A DNA stretch of 64,000 nt, taken from contig CM019218.1 of NCBI GenBank assembly GCA_009741485.1, forward strand, positions 49,876,719-49,940,718. The letters are read 5' to 3'. Source of the DNA: Malurus cyaneus samueli. Lineage: Eukaryota > Chordata > Aves > Passeriformes > Maluridae. Below, in pieces: positions 51,216 through 63,385 of this stretch. Numbering within the stretch: the stretch's first letter is position 1; each line of letters starts with the position of its first letter. Position numbers and translations under genes: made by a program. The notes under the pieces are model-generated. The model saw only the letters and a list, made by a program, of their open reading frames with translations, was not told the DNA's origin and ran no database searches.

Positions 51216-53404
51216 TGGTCAGTTCAGCACCGTGTGTTGCTGTGTCATCCCCTCATGTCATGGAAACGCAGGATGGCTGCAGGCGGCTCTGACTGCCTGA
51301 ACTGCCCTGGAGCAAGGTTCAGCGGGGTGTGGGGTGCGGGCCAGGCTGGTCCCCCGGCTTCTCCCGGGCTCTGTTCCACCTGAGGAGGGTGAGAGCAGCG
51401 GGTGCAGCCGGCTGGGGCCGTGCAGTGCCGCGGGAGCCCGGCAGAGGTCAGCGCGGCTCCTCCGTGCCGGGGCTGGGTCCTGTTTGCTCCCCAAACGCCC
51501 CAGCCCCAGCTCTGGGACAGGCAGTGGGGCCGAGGGGCTGCCCGTGACCGTGCTCAGCTCGCTTCCCTTTCCCTCTGTGGGTCCGGTCCGGCAGCGTCTG
51601 ATGTGCGGCAGGGTCACAGCTCAGTGCCTCTGCTGGCACAGCTGTTCCTCCTGTGGTTGCCTGGGGGAACAGAGCCTTCAGTAGTTCAGCTACTGCAGGG
51701 AGAGAAATCTGAAGTGCTGGAGACAGTGGGAAGCTGGCTGTGGTTTTCATACGCAACAGTCTTGCGGAACTGGAAGCATTTCAGTTTTGAGTTTCTGACT
51801 ATTTTACCCTTCAGCTGAATGAGGAAGTTGTCCTTTAGATGAGACAGAAGTGGGCTGGTTTTATATAATCAGGTGGAGGTTTGAAGGGGAACACAACAGC
51901 TTCTAGAGAATGATGAGAAACGTTGTATAAACACTGACTGGACAGCCCTTTCCCCAGGGTACAATTAACAAGAGCTATTTTTGATGCAACAACACATTAG
52001 TGCATTTCAGGCGTCCCATTCCTGTCTGAGGGAGTGACCAGCCTGGGAGTGTTGTTTTAAAACGTTTACTCTGAAACGAAATGTATGAGGAAGTGTTGGT
52101 ATTATGATGCCAGGGGTGTCCCTTACCTGTCCCCAAAGATTCTGATACCAGGAAAAGTCACCAAGCAGTTTGTGCCAGCCAGGGGAGGACAGAGGGACTA
52201 TGTCCAAGGCTCCTTGGCAGAACATCAGCCACAGCCCTGCTCTGGAGACCCCTGCAGTGAGAGAGCAATTGCTGCTGCCTGACACCTTCCAAATGGTTTC
52301 AGGGCCTGGGTTTGTGGTGCTGACAGTAATGATTTACAGTTTCTAATTTGGGGAGAGGTTTAGCTGCCCCTGCTTCAGGCAGAAGCATCCTGGGGTTAAT
52401 CCCCAGAGGTCCTCGTCAGTGCCTGAGCACATCCCAGAAGTTTTTTTCTCACATTCTCCTTGGGGAGAGCATTGTGTGCAAATGGGTTTGCAGAGAAAAG
52501 GATCTTGTTTTTTTCTTTTTATGTACATGCTGCTCCTTGTTTATGACAGAAGATCATGTTAAGAATGTGCCTCACACTTGAAAAATGGAGAGGTTAAGGA
52601 TGCCCTTGGTTTTGTTGGGATTTGTTCCACTGGCCTTCAGATGGGGTTATTCTTGGGTGAGGAGTTGTGATCCTCCCAAACACTGACATGTTTCTGTTCA
52701 ATGTGCAGGGCGATGTGTCCATGTACATGTGCTAGTTATGAGAAAACTAATGCTGCCAGATAATGTTTCAAAAGCAAGGGAGAAAATTCCTTGGAAAATA
52801 AGTTAGTTTTTGTCTGTTCCACTCAAATTCACCAGGTTTTAGGGTACATTGTCCTTTCAGAGCTGACCCTCTTCAAAAAAATGAAGGGATCCCATATAGA
52901 TGATACCCAGTGTTGGTTTCAAAGCTGAGTCTTGGGAAGGATTGCTGCTTTGCTGTGCCAAATCCCTGTTTAGAAGTGCAGCCTGGCAATTTCTGTTTTC
53001 TCCTCTAAAAATTGAATAGCCTCCCCTCCAAAAACAGAAAAGAACTCCAGAAGTCCAGAGCCAAACACTGCTTTGTGAAAAATGAGCTTTTTTACTCTTG
53101 GACAAGCCAGTGTGCTGTATTATCCCCCCTCATCCTCCAGCCTGGTTCTGGAGCTTTGCTCTTCTGTCCTCCAGCCCCACCGGGAGCTGAACTGTGCTAC
53201 CGATGGAGAGACCTTGCATTTCATCCTCTGCCTTTGCATTTCCTTCTGTTTGAAGTCAGAGAAGCACACTGTGCCTATGGATTGTCTGCAGCAGCCTGGG
53301 GCAGGTTACACCTGCTACCTCTGAACCTCTCCTGCTTTGGAGGGAGTCTGTCAGCAAAACTTCTTGTATTTTTCAACCTGTAGACATCTTCAACATTTTG
53401 TGTT

Positions 53405-53470
53405 TAATAAAATCAGCTAGGGTTGGAAAAGCCCTCTGACATCGATTAAGTTCCCCCAGCAGTTCCTGAG
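53405..53470 (-). repeat. CR1 LINE tail fragment
   Basis: Antisense piece around 'gggttggaaaagccctctga' and 'catcgattaagttccccc'. The same tail type occurs at 55385. Confidence 0.6.
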
Positions 53471-54864
53471 TGCTTCTGCAGCTTTTTACTGCTGCTATCA
53501 CTTCTTTCCAGTTTCTAGTTTTACTTTCATTTGCCATGATCTCATCACCGTGAGCTGCCTGAATCTCTCGTGATACACAGATCCTCCAAGTGGCCGAACA
53601 CTGGACATTTCTGCTGGATTTAATCCTGTTCCTTGTGCCCAATGTTCAAATCCTGCCCCAGAAATACTGTCCCAAAACCTGAGCTGCGCTCCGCATCATG
53701 GATCACTCTGCTCTGGTGCTATTGTAGTGCAGTCTCCTGGCTGGAAAACAAAAAGGTGAAAAAACTGGAGCATCAACCCCTTTTGCAAACAGAAGGCTGA
53801 AGGGCAGGAGTGCAATTCCAGTTGCTCCGGTTCGACCTTAGCTCCCACATGAGGTGCTGGCACAGCGCCGGGACCTGCCATAGAGAGGCGGGTCCTCATT
53901 GCCCTGCTGCTGGAATGCAGCTGCCGCCAGCTTCACACCTCAACCTGCCTAAAAGAGGCAGAATAAAGCTGATTTCTGCTTGGCCATGCTTTGCAGTCAG
54001 TCAGACTGTTGCTGGAGCTGAAGCCACATCCCAGGCTCTCACAAGAAGTGCTCTGGCTTCCTCGAAACACCGTCACTGTCTGGGGTTGCTCTTTCATTTC
54101 TGCAGTTTCACTGGGGCATGGCCGTGAGTTCCCTCTGTTAGTGCCCTTCAAACAAACACTGCTGGGGACTAAAATAAACACAGGATCCAGACAAATATAA
54201 AATAGACGATGCAAGAGGAACGCTATGTTCGTTCCCAAGTGATTCATTCAGCTATTATTTAATAATTTAGTGGCTGACATAACTTGGAGTTGAACAAATC
54301 TTCACATTGATTCGGGTGGTGTTTCTGCTCGGTCCACTAAGTCATTTCAGCCGTCAGATTTTCTGTGGGAGTGATCCCAGTCGGAAAAGGGAAGTGTGTG
54401 TCCTTCCCATCTGGATTCTGTCACTGATTACAGCAGTGTCGCTCCACAACCTCCCTGAGTGTGAGGAGATTTATCCTACTACAGTCAGATTGTTGTCCTT
54501 GGTCACTCTGCTGGACAACACGGACAGGTTGTGATGTGCCACTGCTTGATGCCACCCCCAAAACACCCTGAGGTGTGTGACAGGCCCTGGGCAGCCCCAG
54601 TGCTCTGTTGGGACTGCGCTATCGGGGTGCAGCAGTGGTAGCAGGGTGGGGCATTGTGTCACCCGGGCTCTCTCTTGGGAAGATCACCCCTGCCAGCTGT
54701 GAGAGAGGCATTATCTCCTCGTGGGCAGAGGCTGCTTAGAACATGAATTTAGAACATGAATATTCAAAAATATGCAGCAGGAAGTCCCGGTGCTGTCCCA
54801 GCCGTCCCTGCTGATGGAGGGCTCGCTGTCAGTGTGTGATACAAAGTGTTTGCGGTCAGTGTTT

Positions 54865-55085
54865 CATACAATCCCAGACTGGCTTGGATTGGGAGGGACC
54901 TTAAAATTCATTTTGTTCCACCTCCTGCCATGGGCAGGGACACCTTCCACGATCCCAGGTTGCTCCAAGCCCCGTCTAACGTGGGCTGGGACACTTCCAG
55001 GGCTGGGGCAGCCACAGCTTCTTGGGGCACCCTGTGCCAGGCCCTGAGCCCTGTCGTAGGGAAGGATTTCTGCCTAACACCAGTG
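54865..55085 (-). repeat. CR1 LINE 3' fragment
   Basis: Antisense CR1: plus strand 'aatcccagactggcttggat', 'cacctcctgccatgggcagg' and 'gccacagcttcttggggcac'. Confidence 0.85.
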
Positions 55086-55384
55086 TTATTACACCTGCTC
55101 TGGGTGCTGCTCTTCCTGGTGCTGGATTGATCAGCTTTTCATGCACTTGTACTATAAACTTTATGGGAGGAGGCTGCCCCAGCTGAGAGATAAGCTCCAG
55201 GTGTGGTCTGGTGCCACTCCTGCCAAGTTGTCCCTGCAGCTGCCTGGCCGACACGTGCCACTCAGAAACTCGTGGATGAAAGTCTGCCAGATTTGGAGTC
55301 AGGAGTTCCCCCGCACAGGGAATGTTTTGACAGGGACCCGTGGGGTGTTTTTTGAGCTGTAGATATTTTCACCATTTCCTGTTT

Positions 55385-55900
55385 CATAGAATCATGATAT
55401 CATTCAGGTTGGAAAAGCCCTCTTAAGATCATCGAGAGCAGCTGTTCCCCCTAAGCTCTGTCAGTTCCAGCACCACCCCATGTCCTCAGGTGCCACATCC
55501 ACACTCTTTTGAAACACTTCCAAGGGTGGTGGCTGTGCCCTGGACAACCTGTGCTGGTGCTTGTCAACCCTTCTGGTGAAGGAATTTTTGCTAATATCCA
55601 ACCTAAACTTCTCTGGTGCAGCTTGAGGCTGTTTCCTCTTGTCCTGTCCCTTGTTCCCTGGTTGCTCCCTCCTGTCAGGGAGTTGTGCAGAGCCAGAAGG
55701 TCCCTCCTGAGCCTCCTCTGCTCCAGGCTGAATCCCCCAGCTCCCTCAGCCACTCCAGACTCTTCCCCAGCTCTTCTTCTCTGGACACACTCCAGCCCCT
55801 CAATGTCTTTCTTGCCATAAGGGACCCGAAACTGAGCACAGTACTCGAGGTGTGGCCTCAGCAGTCCCACTTTTACGACTTCCCCCTCTCTCTTTGTCTC
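55385..55900 (-). repeat. CR1 LINE 3' fragment, longer copy
   Basis: Antisense CR1 of about 515 bp: plus strand 'catagaatcatgatatcatt', 'aggtgccacatccacactct', 'ctctggacacactccagccc' and 'cataagggacccgaaactga'. Confidence 0.85.
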
Positions 55901-56473
55901 ATTCCTGCTCCATTTGTGGATTTACAATTGATAATCTATAAATCTCTCAGTGTTCTGCAAAGCACAGGTTTGCGGGAATGTGGGAAGGGCTGTGGTGCAG
56001 CATTGCTGCTGGTGGGGGAAGTACAGAACATTTTAACTCAATTTCCAGCATCTGTGGCACTGCTGACCACAGCTCCAAGTCCCAGCAAATTTTCTTTCAG
56101 AGTTGCAAGATGGATTTTCACAGTAAGGGTGGCTGGAACTGAAAGGGAAAGGTTTTATTTTGGGACCTGGAACTCCCCGACCTCGTGGAACTAGGCAGAG
56201 CCCCCCCAGTGTGTGGAGCATGTCCACCCTATGGCCCAGCTCGAGGTCGAGGTGGGTGGCCAGTGTAGGGTGAGAGCTGCTCCTCCATCGCCAATCCCGG
56301 AAATCCTGCTCTCCCTGACCGACACGTAAGAGGGAAAGTGCAATCGACCCTTACCCCGGTGTCAAGGTGGCGCTGCCATATCAGCTCTGGCTTTATTGCC
56401 ATCTCAGCTGTCCCCTCCCATTAGCACTGCTCCGCTCCGGGCTGTGCACAAGTCACCGTGCAAGGCAGGGCTC

Positions 56474-56509
56474 TGTCTGTCTATCTGTCTGTCTGTCCGT
56501 CTGTCCGCA
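56474..56509. repeat. TCTG microsatellite
   Basis: Roughly eight to nine TCTG/TCCG tetranucleotide units with one TATC interruption. Confidence 0.8.
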
Positions 56510-59500
56510 GTTTGGGTGCCGCTCCTGCCCTCCTGCAGATCCTCTTTCATGGCATGGCAGGGTCTCTGCCTGCCCCTGGCTCTGCCTCCCCTCCCTGTGC
56601 CCACGCCCAGCCCCACTCCTCGCCCCCCAGCACAAGGGTGGAGTGAATCACGACCCTGAGCTCAACTGGGGGCATTCCCAAAAGGAGTGACTGGAGATCC
56701 CAGGAGATGGTGACACACGCTGAGCCAGCGGGGATGGGCGAGCGGGCCAGCACGCATGTCCCAGAGCCTGAGTTTGTGTGGGACAACCCCAAACTCCCAG
56801 CGCTTGGAAGTGGAGATGCCCCACTGTGCTGTCTGGGTGCTCTGGGAGGAGGATGCCCTGAGGAATCAGGGTTGTTTCAGAGGTGACATCATGAGCAAGT
56901 GCTTAGTCAGAGTTCCTCATCCTGACCTCCTTCTCACACACAGCTATAAAGGCCTGATCGAGCTCCTGATGGATTTCAAACCATCCCATGGCTTGGTGAG
57001 CAGCAAGTCCCTCATCAGCAGCACCATGCCATACGTGGCTCCCTTCAGGAAGATCAGCATCGATCCACAGCTTCCATGGGCTGGGCTGCACCTCAGGCTG
57101 GGACCCCTGAGCTGCATGGACAGGAACAATCCTGCCCCACGCTCCTGTTACTCCCACCCATGGGGGAATCCTGCTGGACAAGGTCCCTGCGTTCCTGGAG
57201 CGATCCCCATACTCCCCCTGCCCTTGCTGAGATGCCTGTGGGGACCTGCTGGCTGCAAAATACCCCTCTGTGGACGTTTTGGATGGACCTTATTCCCTGC
57301 AGAAAGCTCTGCAAGAGGCTGGAGCCACTCGCCCTGGTTCCCAGCGGGGTGTCCGTGTCCCCTCCGGCCGCCTGCCCCATCCTACCGTGCCCGGGGCCAT
57401 GGGCAATGAGGTGGAGCAGCCAGGGAATAAAGGGGCAGCCGGGCGCCGGGTTTGGAGCCAGGTACTGCGGCCGCCCGGCCGCGCTCCGAACAATGAGGCC
57501 TTTGCTGCCAGCAAAAAAACCCCACAAAGCTTCCAAGCTGCTCATGGAAAGTCAGTGAAGCAATTACGTTAATGACTGTGAATGGGGCTAAAAACAATCT
57601 TGGATGAAAATGAGTGAGGGGCCGAATGAAGCGACCGATTCATAGCCCGGCTCCCGCATCCAGGAATATTTCCAGTAAGCAAAGGCCTTGTTTTAGGACT
57701 GTCTCATCCCCCATTTGTGCTTGGTGGGACTCTATTTCCACTCTGCTGGGTCTGGTGTCTCATCAAAATGCCTTCATAAATGGGGCAAACAAGGGCTGGA
57801 TATGGCAGGGGAACAGTCAATTAACACGATCCGAGTTCTTTTAGGGGCAGAGTTAATCAAGCATTCAGCGTTTTGTCATTCTTGTCTTTCTTTCCTGGGA
57901 AAATCCTATTAGTATAAAATCACTTAATTGGGCACTTCAAAGAGCTGATGGGAAAACAGGCTTCGCTGGGATATAAACGCCCTCCAGCCGAACACTGGGT
58001 TCATTTAGACTTCTGCTGGAGCGTGAGGGTTTCATTAAGAGCCTTCACGTTTCCCACTTAAAAGAAAAACGCTTGTTAGTAGAGATAATAAAAAAAAACA
58101 CACAGAAAAAAAAAAAGCTTTGTGATTTGAATCTTGCTGAAGAGGGTTTTTAGTGCTGGAATACTCAGGACATTGTCCCTGACAATCTGCTGTCCTGAGC
58201 TGAGCAATTTCCACCTGCCTGGGATGTACTGGCAAGTAAAAGCTGTTTGAGGAGGGAAAAAAATCCCCCCTGTGCCCCACGGAGTTGGGGGCATTTTGTT
58301 GGACATTTGGGATGCAGGATGGTGTGTTCTGCAGGACTGAAGCCCAACACTCTGTTCATTCCCACTCTCTGTGCTGGGGCAGAGGTCCTGTGTTAGTTCC
58401 CCCCATTCTCAGGTTGTTTCCTGGGGTAGAAATTCAGCTTTTTGCAGAGTTTATGCTTCTCTCGCCTTGAAAAATAAGTGTTCCCTGATGTCTGCCAGTC
58501 CCATCCCAAAAGTCCTGAGGGATGCTCATCTGCCCAACTCTGCTGTTTTTCCCTCTACGCTGGTTGATCTAACAGGAATATTGCACCCTTTCCCCAAAAA
58601 AACCCTCTTCACACAGATCTTTGACCACTAAGTCTCAAAACGATGTAAAACCCCTCCGTGCGGGTATTTCTGTGCATTTAAAGCAGTCGTTATGAAAACG
58701 GGTCGGACCTTGGTGTGTTATTCCTATAAACACAGTTCCCTGAAGCCACATTGCCCCGTTCCCCATCCCATCCAAGGCTGGAGCGTTCCACCCCTGACTC
58801 CTCCACACGACCCGAGCCGTTCCCTGCTCCAGGCTGGAACTCCCCCCGTGTCCCCGCGGCTTTTGGGGGCGCTGCTGTCGGAGCCAGAGGAGGACACGGG
58901 GCAGGGATGAAGCCGGCAGTCAGCAGCGCTGTGCCCGGGCACGTTCGCTGACGGATCCCCGGACGGGCTGAGTCACTCCCCGGCGCGGTGAGTAATGCGT
59001 TCGCATCCGCGTCTGCAGAGCCTTCCACTCCCTTCGGCTTCTGCACGACCCACCTGGGGAGATCCCCTGGGACTGAAATGCTCCCGAGGCCTCCCGGGCT
59101 GAGGCAGCGGCCGCCGCTCGGTGTTTGGGTGCCCCCGGTGCTGGGAAGGAGTTTCCTTTGAAGGCTGTGAAATATGCAGTTGTTTAACATATTCCTTTTG
59201 CTTCCAGGCATTAGGGTGGGTTATTCAAGGAAATTACAAAGACGGATTCTCCCACGATCACACCCCTCCCGGGTGGGGGTTTGGGACCCTGGGGAGGGCG
59301 AGCCTGGGACAGGGGAGGTGACAGCTCCCACACGGTGGCTATAAATGATGAGGAGGAAACAGCCCATCAGCCCTCGGTGCTGATCCTGGTCCCCAGTCCC
59401 GTGTCTGCCCTCCTCCTCCTCCTCCGTGTTGTGGGATCACACACCATGAATCACCTTTGGGATCTATTTTTTTGAAGTTCCTGTACCGCCTTCTTAATCA

Positions 59501-60604
59501 CTCATTCCCCACCCCCCTTTTTTCTCTGGTAATGCCACTGCAGACGTGCCCATGGACTTCCTGACCCAGACCCTGACGCCATCCCTGTCCCCACTTCCCA
59601 TTTCCAATAACCCACTTGGCTGAGCTCCCCCTCCCAGATGAAAGGAAGCGAGAGTGGAGTTTGTAAGAGCCAGAAACCTGTCCCCCCCAAACCCCACCTC
59701 CTTCCCCATCCCAGGAGTGAACCCTCATCCCAGCACTCAGAGAATCGGTTACTTTCTGAAGGGAAAATTCATATTTGATTGATTTTCTTCACTGCTTTAT
59801 CCATGGGATGAATCCCTGGCGTAACTGGGATGTTCCCAGCAGTCAGACTGGTCGGTTTTCTCGTTTTTTGAATCCCTCACTCTTGCATCACTGGCTGTGG
59901 AGCCGCTCAGGGTTGCACAAGCACCTTCCTCTGCCACTTCAAAAAGCTGCTGGTTTGATGTTCCCGTTTCCTTCTGTGCACTGGGGGGCTTTTGTGGGGA
60001 AAAAAAAAGGGATTTGTGTAAAGCAGGGAGCATCCTCTCGTAAATCTGCTCCATCCCAGAGTCCCAGGTGGCAGCTGGAGCTGCGCTGACCCTGGGGACA
60101 CCCACGGTGCTGGGATGGTGCCGATTTGCATCCAGAGGGAGCAAACCCACACCTGCAGCTGGAGCAGAGCTGGAGCTTGGCAAGGAAAGGATCCACCCAG
60201 CAACCGCCCAGCACCGCAGCCACCTCTGCAGCGAGGCTCTGAAGGCTGCTCCTTGGAGCAAGCCAGGAGCAGAAATCATTCCCAGGTGGAAAAACCAGTG
60301 ACAGCTTCCCTGTCCCAACTTGCCCCCTCCTCTCCCTGCCTGTTACAAACAGAGAGACAGAAAGACAGGATGGATTTTGGAATGTTGGGGTCCACATTGC
60401 AGCTTTCCAGGATGTTTAGCATGAATTTAAGCTGATTTCCCATTTCCCATCTTCCTTTCACCTTTCCTGTCAATCCCATTGTGCCTGTCTGGAAGCAGCC
60501 AAGGGGCTGAGCAGCCGCCACTGATCCAAATCCCAGCACCCAGCTCCACAGAGCGGGGACGGGTGATTGCAAAATCCTCCTGCAGCGTGTGGCAGCCTCC
60601 AGCC

Positions 60605-60624
60605 AAACATGCCCAAACATATTT
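60605..60624. promoter_or_regulatory. Candidate p53 response element, about −1.6 kb
   Basis: Two abutting half-sites of the RRRCWWGYYY type: AAACATGCCC (perfect) and AAACATATTT (one core mismatch, A for G). The site lies about 1.58 kb upstream of the inferred CDKN1A start, in the general range of the mammalian distal p53 sites. Binding is inferred from sequence only. Confidence 0.55.
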
Positions 60625-61122
60625 CCCAGCTGCTCTGGGCAGTGGGAAGCTGCTGGTCCGGCTGGAAAAAGCAGGAGTGGTCTGCACACCAAAGGTCCTC
60701 CCCAGCACCCCTGGCACCTGCTGGCTCCAGGGGCTTTTGGGGAGACCTGGCATTCCCAAGGGATCGCTTTAACATGGCCTTTGTCACTCGGAGTTGTGCT
60801 GTCACCTTGTTGTGTTGTGTTTGTGTCCCTGTGCCCGAGCTGTGAGGTCTGGGCTGGGAGTGTCTGCAGGGCACGGCCCCCGTGCCCCGGGTGGGCTGAG
60901 TCCGAAGGCATCCCCTCTCCTGCCGCAGGGCAGGGTTGGACCTGTTGAAATGATACAAAATTTAAATATATTTCAACCAGGCTCGGGGCAGGTGTCTTCC
61001 AGCCCCGCAGAGTAACCCCAGCAGAAGCTGCCCTGGCTTCAGACCCTTCCTGCCTGTGAACTCGGATCCACTTTCCATCTAAGCCACAGATCCCCCTCAA
61101 ATCCTTGCCACAGGTTCCTGCA

Positions 61123-61142
61123 GGACATGCACAGACTTGTTC
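61123..61142. promoter_or_regulatory. Candidate p53 response element, about −1.07 kb
   Basis: GGACATGCAC (one mismatch, A for Y) directly followed by AGACTTGTTC (perfect), no spacer, 19 of 20 consensus positions. It is not inside a recognised repeat. Confidence 0.6.
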
Positions 61143-61499
61143 CTGCTCCTCATCCCTGCCTGGACATCTGCAGGACTCAGAGCAGCAGATCCTGCTCCGA
61201 ACGCTTTTTTCCAGCCACAGTGGGTGCCGGGGTTCAGCTGGTGGAGCAGAGCCAGACCCGGGGGAGAAAACGCAGTTGGAGAGAGGCCGGGGGCGGGCTG
61301 GGATGGGTTGGGCAGCGCCCGGGGGCCAGGGGAGCATCATCCCGGTGAGGCTCTGAGGTTGGCACCCCGCGGGGCTGAGCCACCCCTTCCTTCATCCATT
61401 AATCCCCACCCCACAGTGCCCCGGTGGGTGGGACGGGACCCCATCCATCCGGCTAAACCTCTGCATGCCCTGGCTGGAATGGGGCACCCCATACCCATT

Positions 61500-61860
61500 G
61501 CTGGGGGACCCCTGTATCCTCCAACCAGGAGGTCCCTGCCTCCCTCCTCGGGGGCTCTCCCTGTCCCCAGCCCCCTCCAGGAAGGAGATCCCCTCATCCC
61601 TTATGGGGAGTCCTGAATCCCCAAAGAAAGGGGGTCCCTGTATCTCCTAACAGGGGGATCCGTGTGTTCCCTGATGGGGGAGATCCCTGCACCTCCCAGG
61701 AAGGAGGGCCCTGTATCTCCTGGCTGAGTTTCCTTGTGCTCCCTGATGCCAGGTCCTTGCACCCCCCCTGGGAATGGGGACCCTCTGTCTCCCACTGGGG
61801 CTTCCTGTAGTCCCTGAGACAGGTCCCGCTCTCTCCAAGGAAGGAGATCCCGATGCCCAC
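61500..61860. repeat. Degenerate tandem repeat upstream of CDKN1A-like promoter
   Basis: Loose repeats of roughly 35–45 bp around 'ccctgtatctcct', 'ggagatccct' and 'ggaaggag' motifs. Units are diverged and borders uncertain. Confidence 0.45.
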
Positions 61861-61910
61861 GGCCCCGGGCCGCCCGCTCTACTCTGGCACCGCGGAGATT
61901 CCCGGGACCA

Positions 61911-62078
61911 AGAATCGGGATGGCAGAGGAGGAGCAGGAGGCACACACAGGATCGGGAACTGGGATGGCAGAGGAGGAGCGGACACGCAGGATCGGGAAC
62001 TGGGATGGCAAAGGAGCAGGGGTACACGCAGGATCGGGAACCGGGATGGCCAAGGAACAGGGGTACACGCAGGATCGG
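61911..62078. repeat. 40–41-bp minisatellite in the CDKN1A-like promoter
   Basis: About four tandem units. The word GGATCGGGAA recurs at about 61950, 61990 and 62031, with a GGATCGGGG variant at about 62072, each following 'acacgcag' or 'acacacag'; a partial unit starts at about 61912. The array ends about 90 bp upstream of the TATA box. Confidence 0.85.
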
Positions 62079-62089
62079 GGCGGCTACCG

Positions 62090-62217
62090 TGGGGCCGGCC
62101 CGGGGCGGGGCGGGAGGGAAATCCCGGGCGACGCCGAGACCGGCGCCTGGCCCCGCCCCGCCCTTCGTTATAAAGGCGGGGGACGCGCCGGGCACCGACA
62201 GACGCGGGGAGACGGCG
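62090..62217 (+). promoter_or_regulatory. CDKN1A: GC-box/TATA promoter and first exon start, probable CDKN1A
   Basis: GC boxes (cggggcggggcggga near 62101; ccccgccccgccc near 62151) precede a TATA box TATAAA at 62169–62174, so transcription should start near 62200. A perfect donor GTGAGT begins at 62218, which would make a very short first exon; another possible donor is near 62338. CDKN1A encodes p21, the p53-induced CDK inhibitor, and in mammals has a TATA/Sp1 promoter and a non-coding first exon. The name rests on the KCTD20–STK38–SRSF3–CDKN1A gene order, promoter type and flanking p53 sites. No p21 coding sequence is inside the window. Confidence 0.65.
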
Positions 62218-62514
62218 GTGAGTGCGGGCGGGGTCGGGCGGCGGCTGCTCCGGGTGGCTCCGCTCCTTCGCTGGCTGGGGAGGGAGAGCGAGCGCCGGTC
62301 CCCCGGGAAGCGCTGGTGCTGGAGCGCGGGCAGCGCCGTAACGGGTGGGCTGCGCCCGGGGCCGCGTCCCCAGCGCGGGAGAGAGCGGTGCCGGGATGGC
62401 GGTGCCTGGGGGTGCGTGCGGGGGTGGCGTGGGGTGGCGGGTGGGGAGTGGCAGTACGGGGATGGCGGTGCGACCCCCGGAGCCCCCCGAGGGGACGCGG
62501 AGCTCGGCTGGGGC

Positions 62515-62830
62515 GCGCTCGCCCCCGGTGCGGCTGGGGCGCGGTGCGGGTCTCGGGCGCGCGTGGGGCGCGGGCGCGGTGCGGGGCTCGGCGCGGTGCG
62601 GGGCTCGGGGCGGCGGTGCGGGCTCGGGGCTCGGGTGCGGGTCGGGGCGCGGTGCGGCTCGGGGCGGCTGGGCGCGGTGCGGGGCTCGGGCGCGGGTGCC
62701 GGGGGGGCTCGGGGCGCTTCGGGGCGCGGTGCGCTCGGGCGCGGTGCGGGGCTCGGGGCGCGTGCGCGGTGCGGTCTCGGGGCGGTGCGGGGCTCGGGGC
62801 GCAGTTCGGGGCGCGGTGCGGTGCCGCCGC
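62515..62830. repeat. GC-rich tandem repeat (CGGGGC/GCGGTGCGG type)
   Basis: Irregular tandem array of units built from 'ggggctcggggcg' and 'cgcggtgcgg', about 10–30 bp each, very CpG-rich. Unit length drifts, so copy number is not given. It lies 0.3–0.6 kb downstream of the inferred CDKN1A start. Confidence 0.8.
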
Positions 62831-63385
62831 CGAGCATCCTGCGGGGCCGGGCGGGACCGGCCACCCCTGCCAGCCCCCCGGACATCGGTGTGGTGAACGG
62901 GCGTTCTCTGCGCGGAATCAGCGGCTTCAGCCTCTCCCGGGTGCGGTGCCCCCAGCCCCTCCTGCTCGCCCAGCCTCCCCCAAACTGGTGTGACTGGTCC
63001 TGGGTTTCGCAGGTGTCTGTGGAGCCCAGATGGTGTCACCCCGAGGGTGCCCTCATCACCAGCTCTCCTGGCAGAGGTTTTCATGGGGCCGTGCACCTGC
63101 CACTTCCTTTCCCAAATCTTGGGGTGCCCGGGCGGCTGCCCGGAGCCTCGGAGCTCTTGCTGGGCAGAGGTCGCTGGAAGCGGCGCCAGCCCCAAGGGAG
63201 GGGACGATGACCCGGCCCTGGCCCCTCCCTCCTTGGTGGCTTTGGCAATCCGCAGCCGTGAGTCAGGGCAGGGTGTTATCTTGAGGCTCCGGGGTGGCAC
63301 CTGAGTGGCGTCGGCGACCTGAGGATGGGGACATCGGCACATGACGCAGGCGGGGAGGGCTGGGGGGTGTCCGGCCAGGGTGACG

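Larger units (their letters stand above)
50541..61900. other. Intergenic region between SRSF3 and CDKN1A-like promoter
   Basis: About 11.4 kb in which I recognise no protein-coding exon. It holds CR1 fragments (51.15, 53.4, 54.9 and 55.4 kb), a TCTG microsatellite, a GC-rich block at about 58.78–59.12 kb with an AP-1-like TGAGTCA at 58969–58975, and two p53-type elements close to the right end. Open frames here are short or low-complexity and lack family motifs. An unannotated lncRNA cannot be excluded. Confidence 0.5.

Noticed and set aside
56945..56960. TATA-like 'ctataaagg' as a promoter for a gene at 57 kb
   Set aside because: No GC-rich start region, splice donors or coding exons follow; isolated A/T match.
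60276..61340. 354-codon minus-strand open frame upstream of the CDKN1A-like promoter
   Set aside because: No domain or conserved motif; it overlaps unrelated open frames on the plus strand and contains the p53-type elements. Judged chance.
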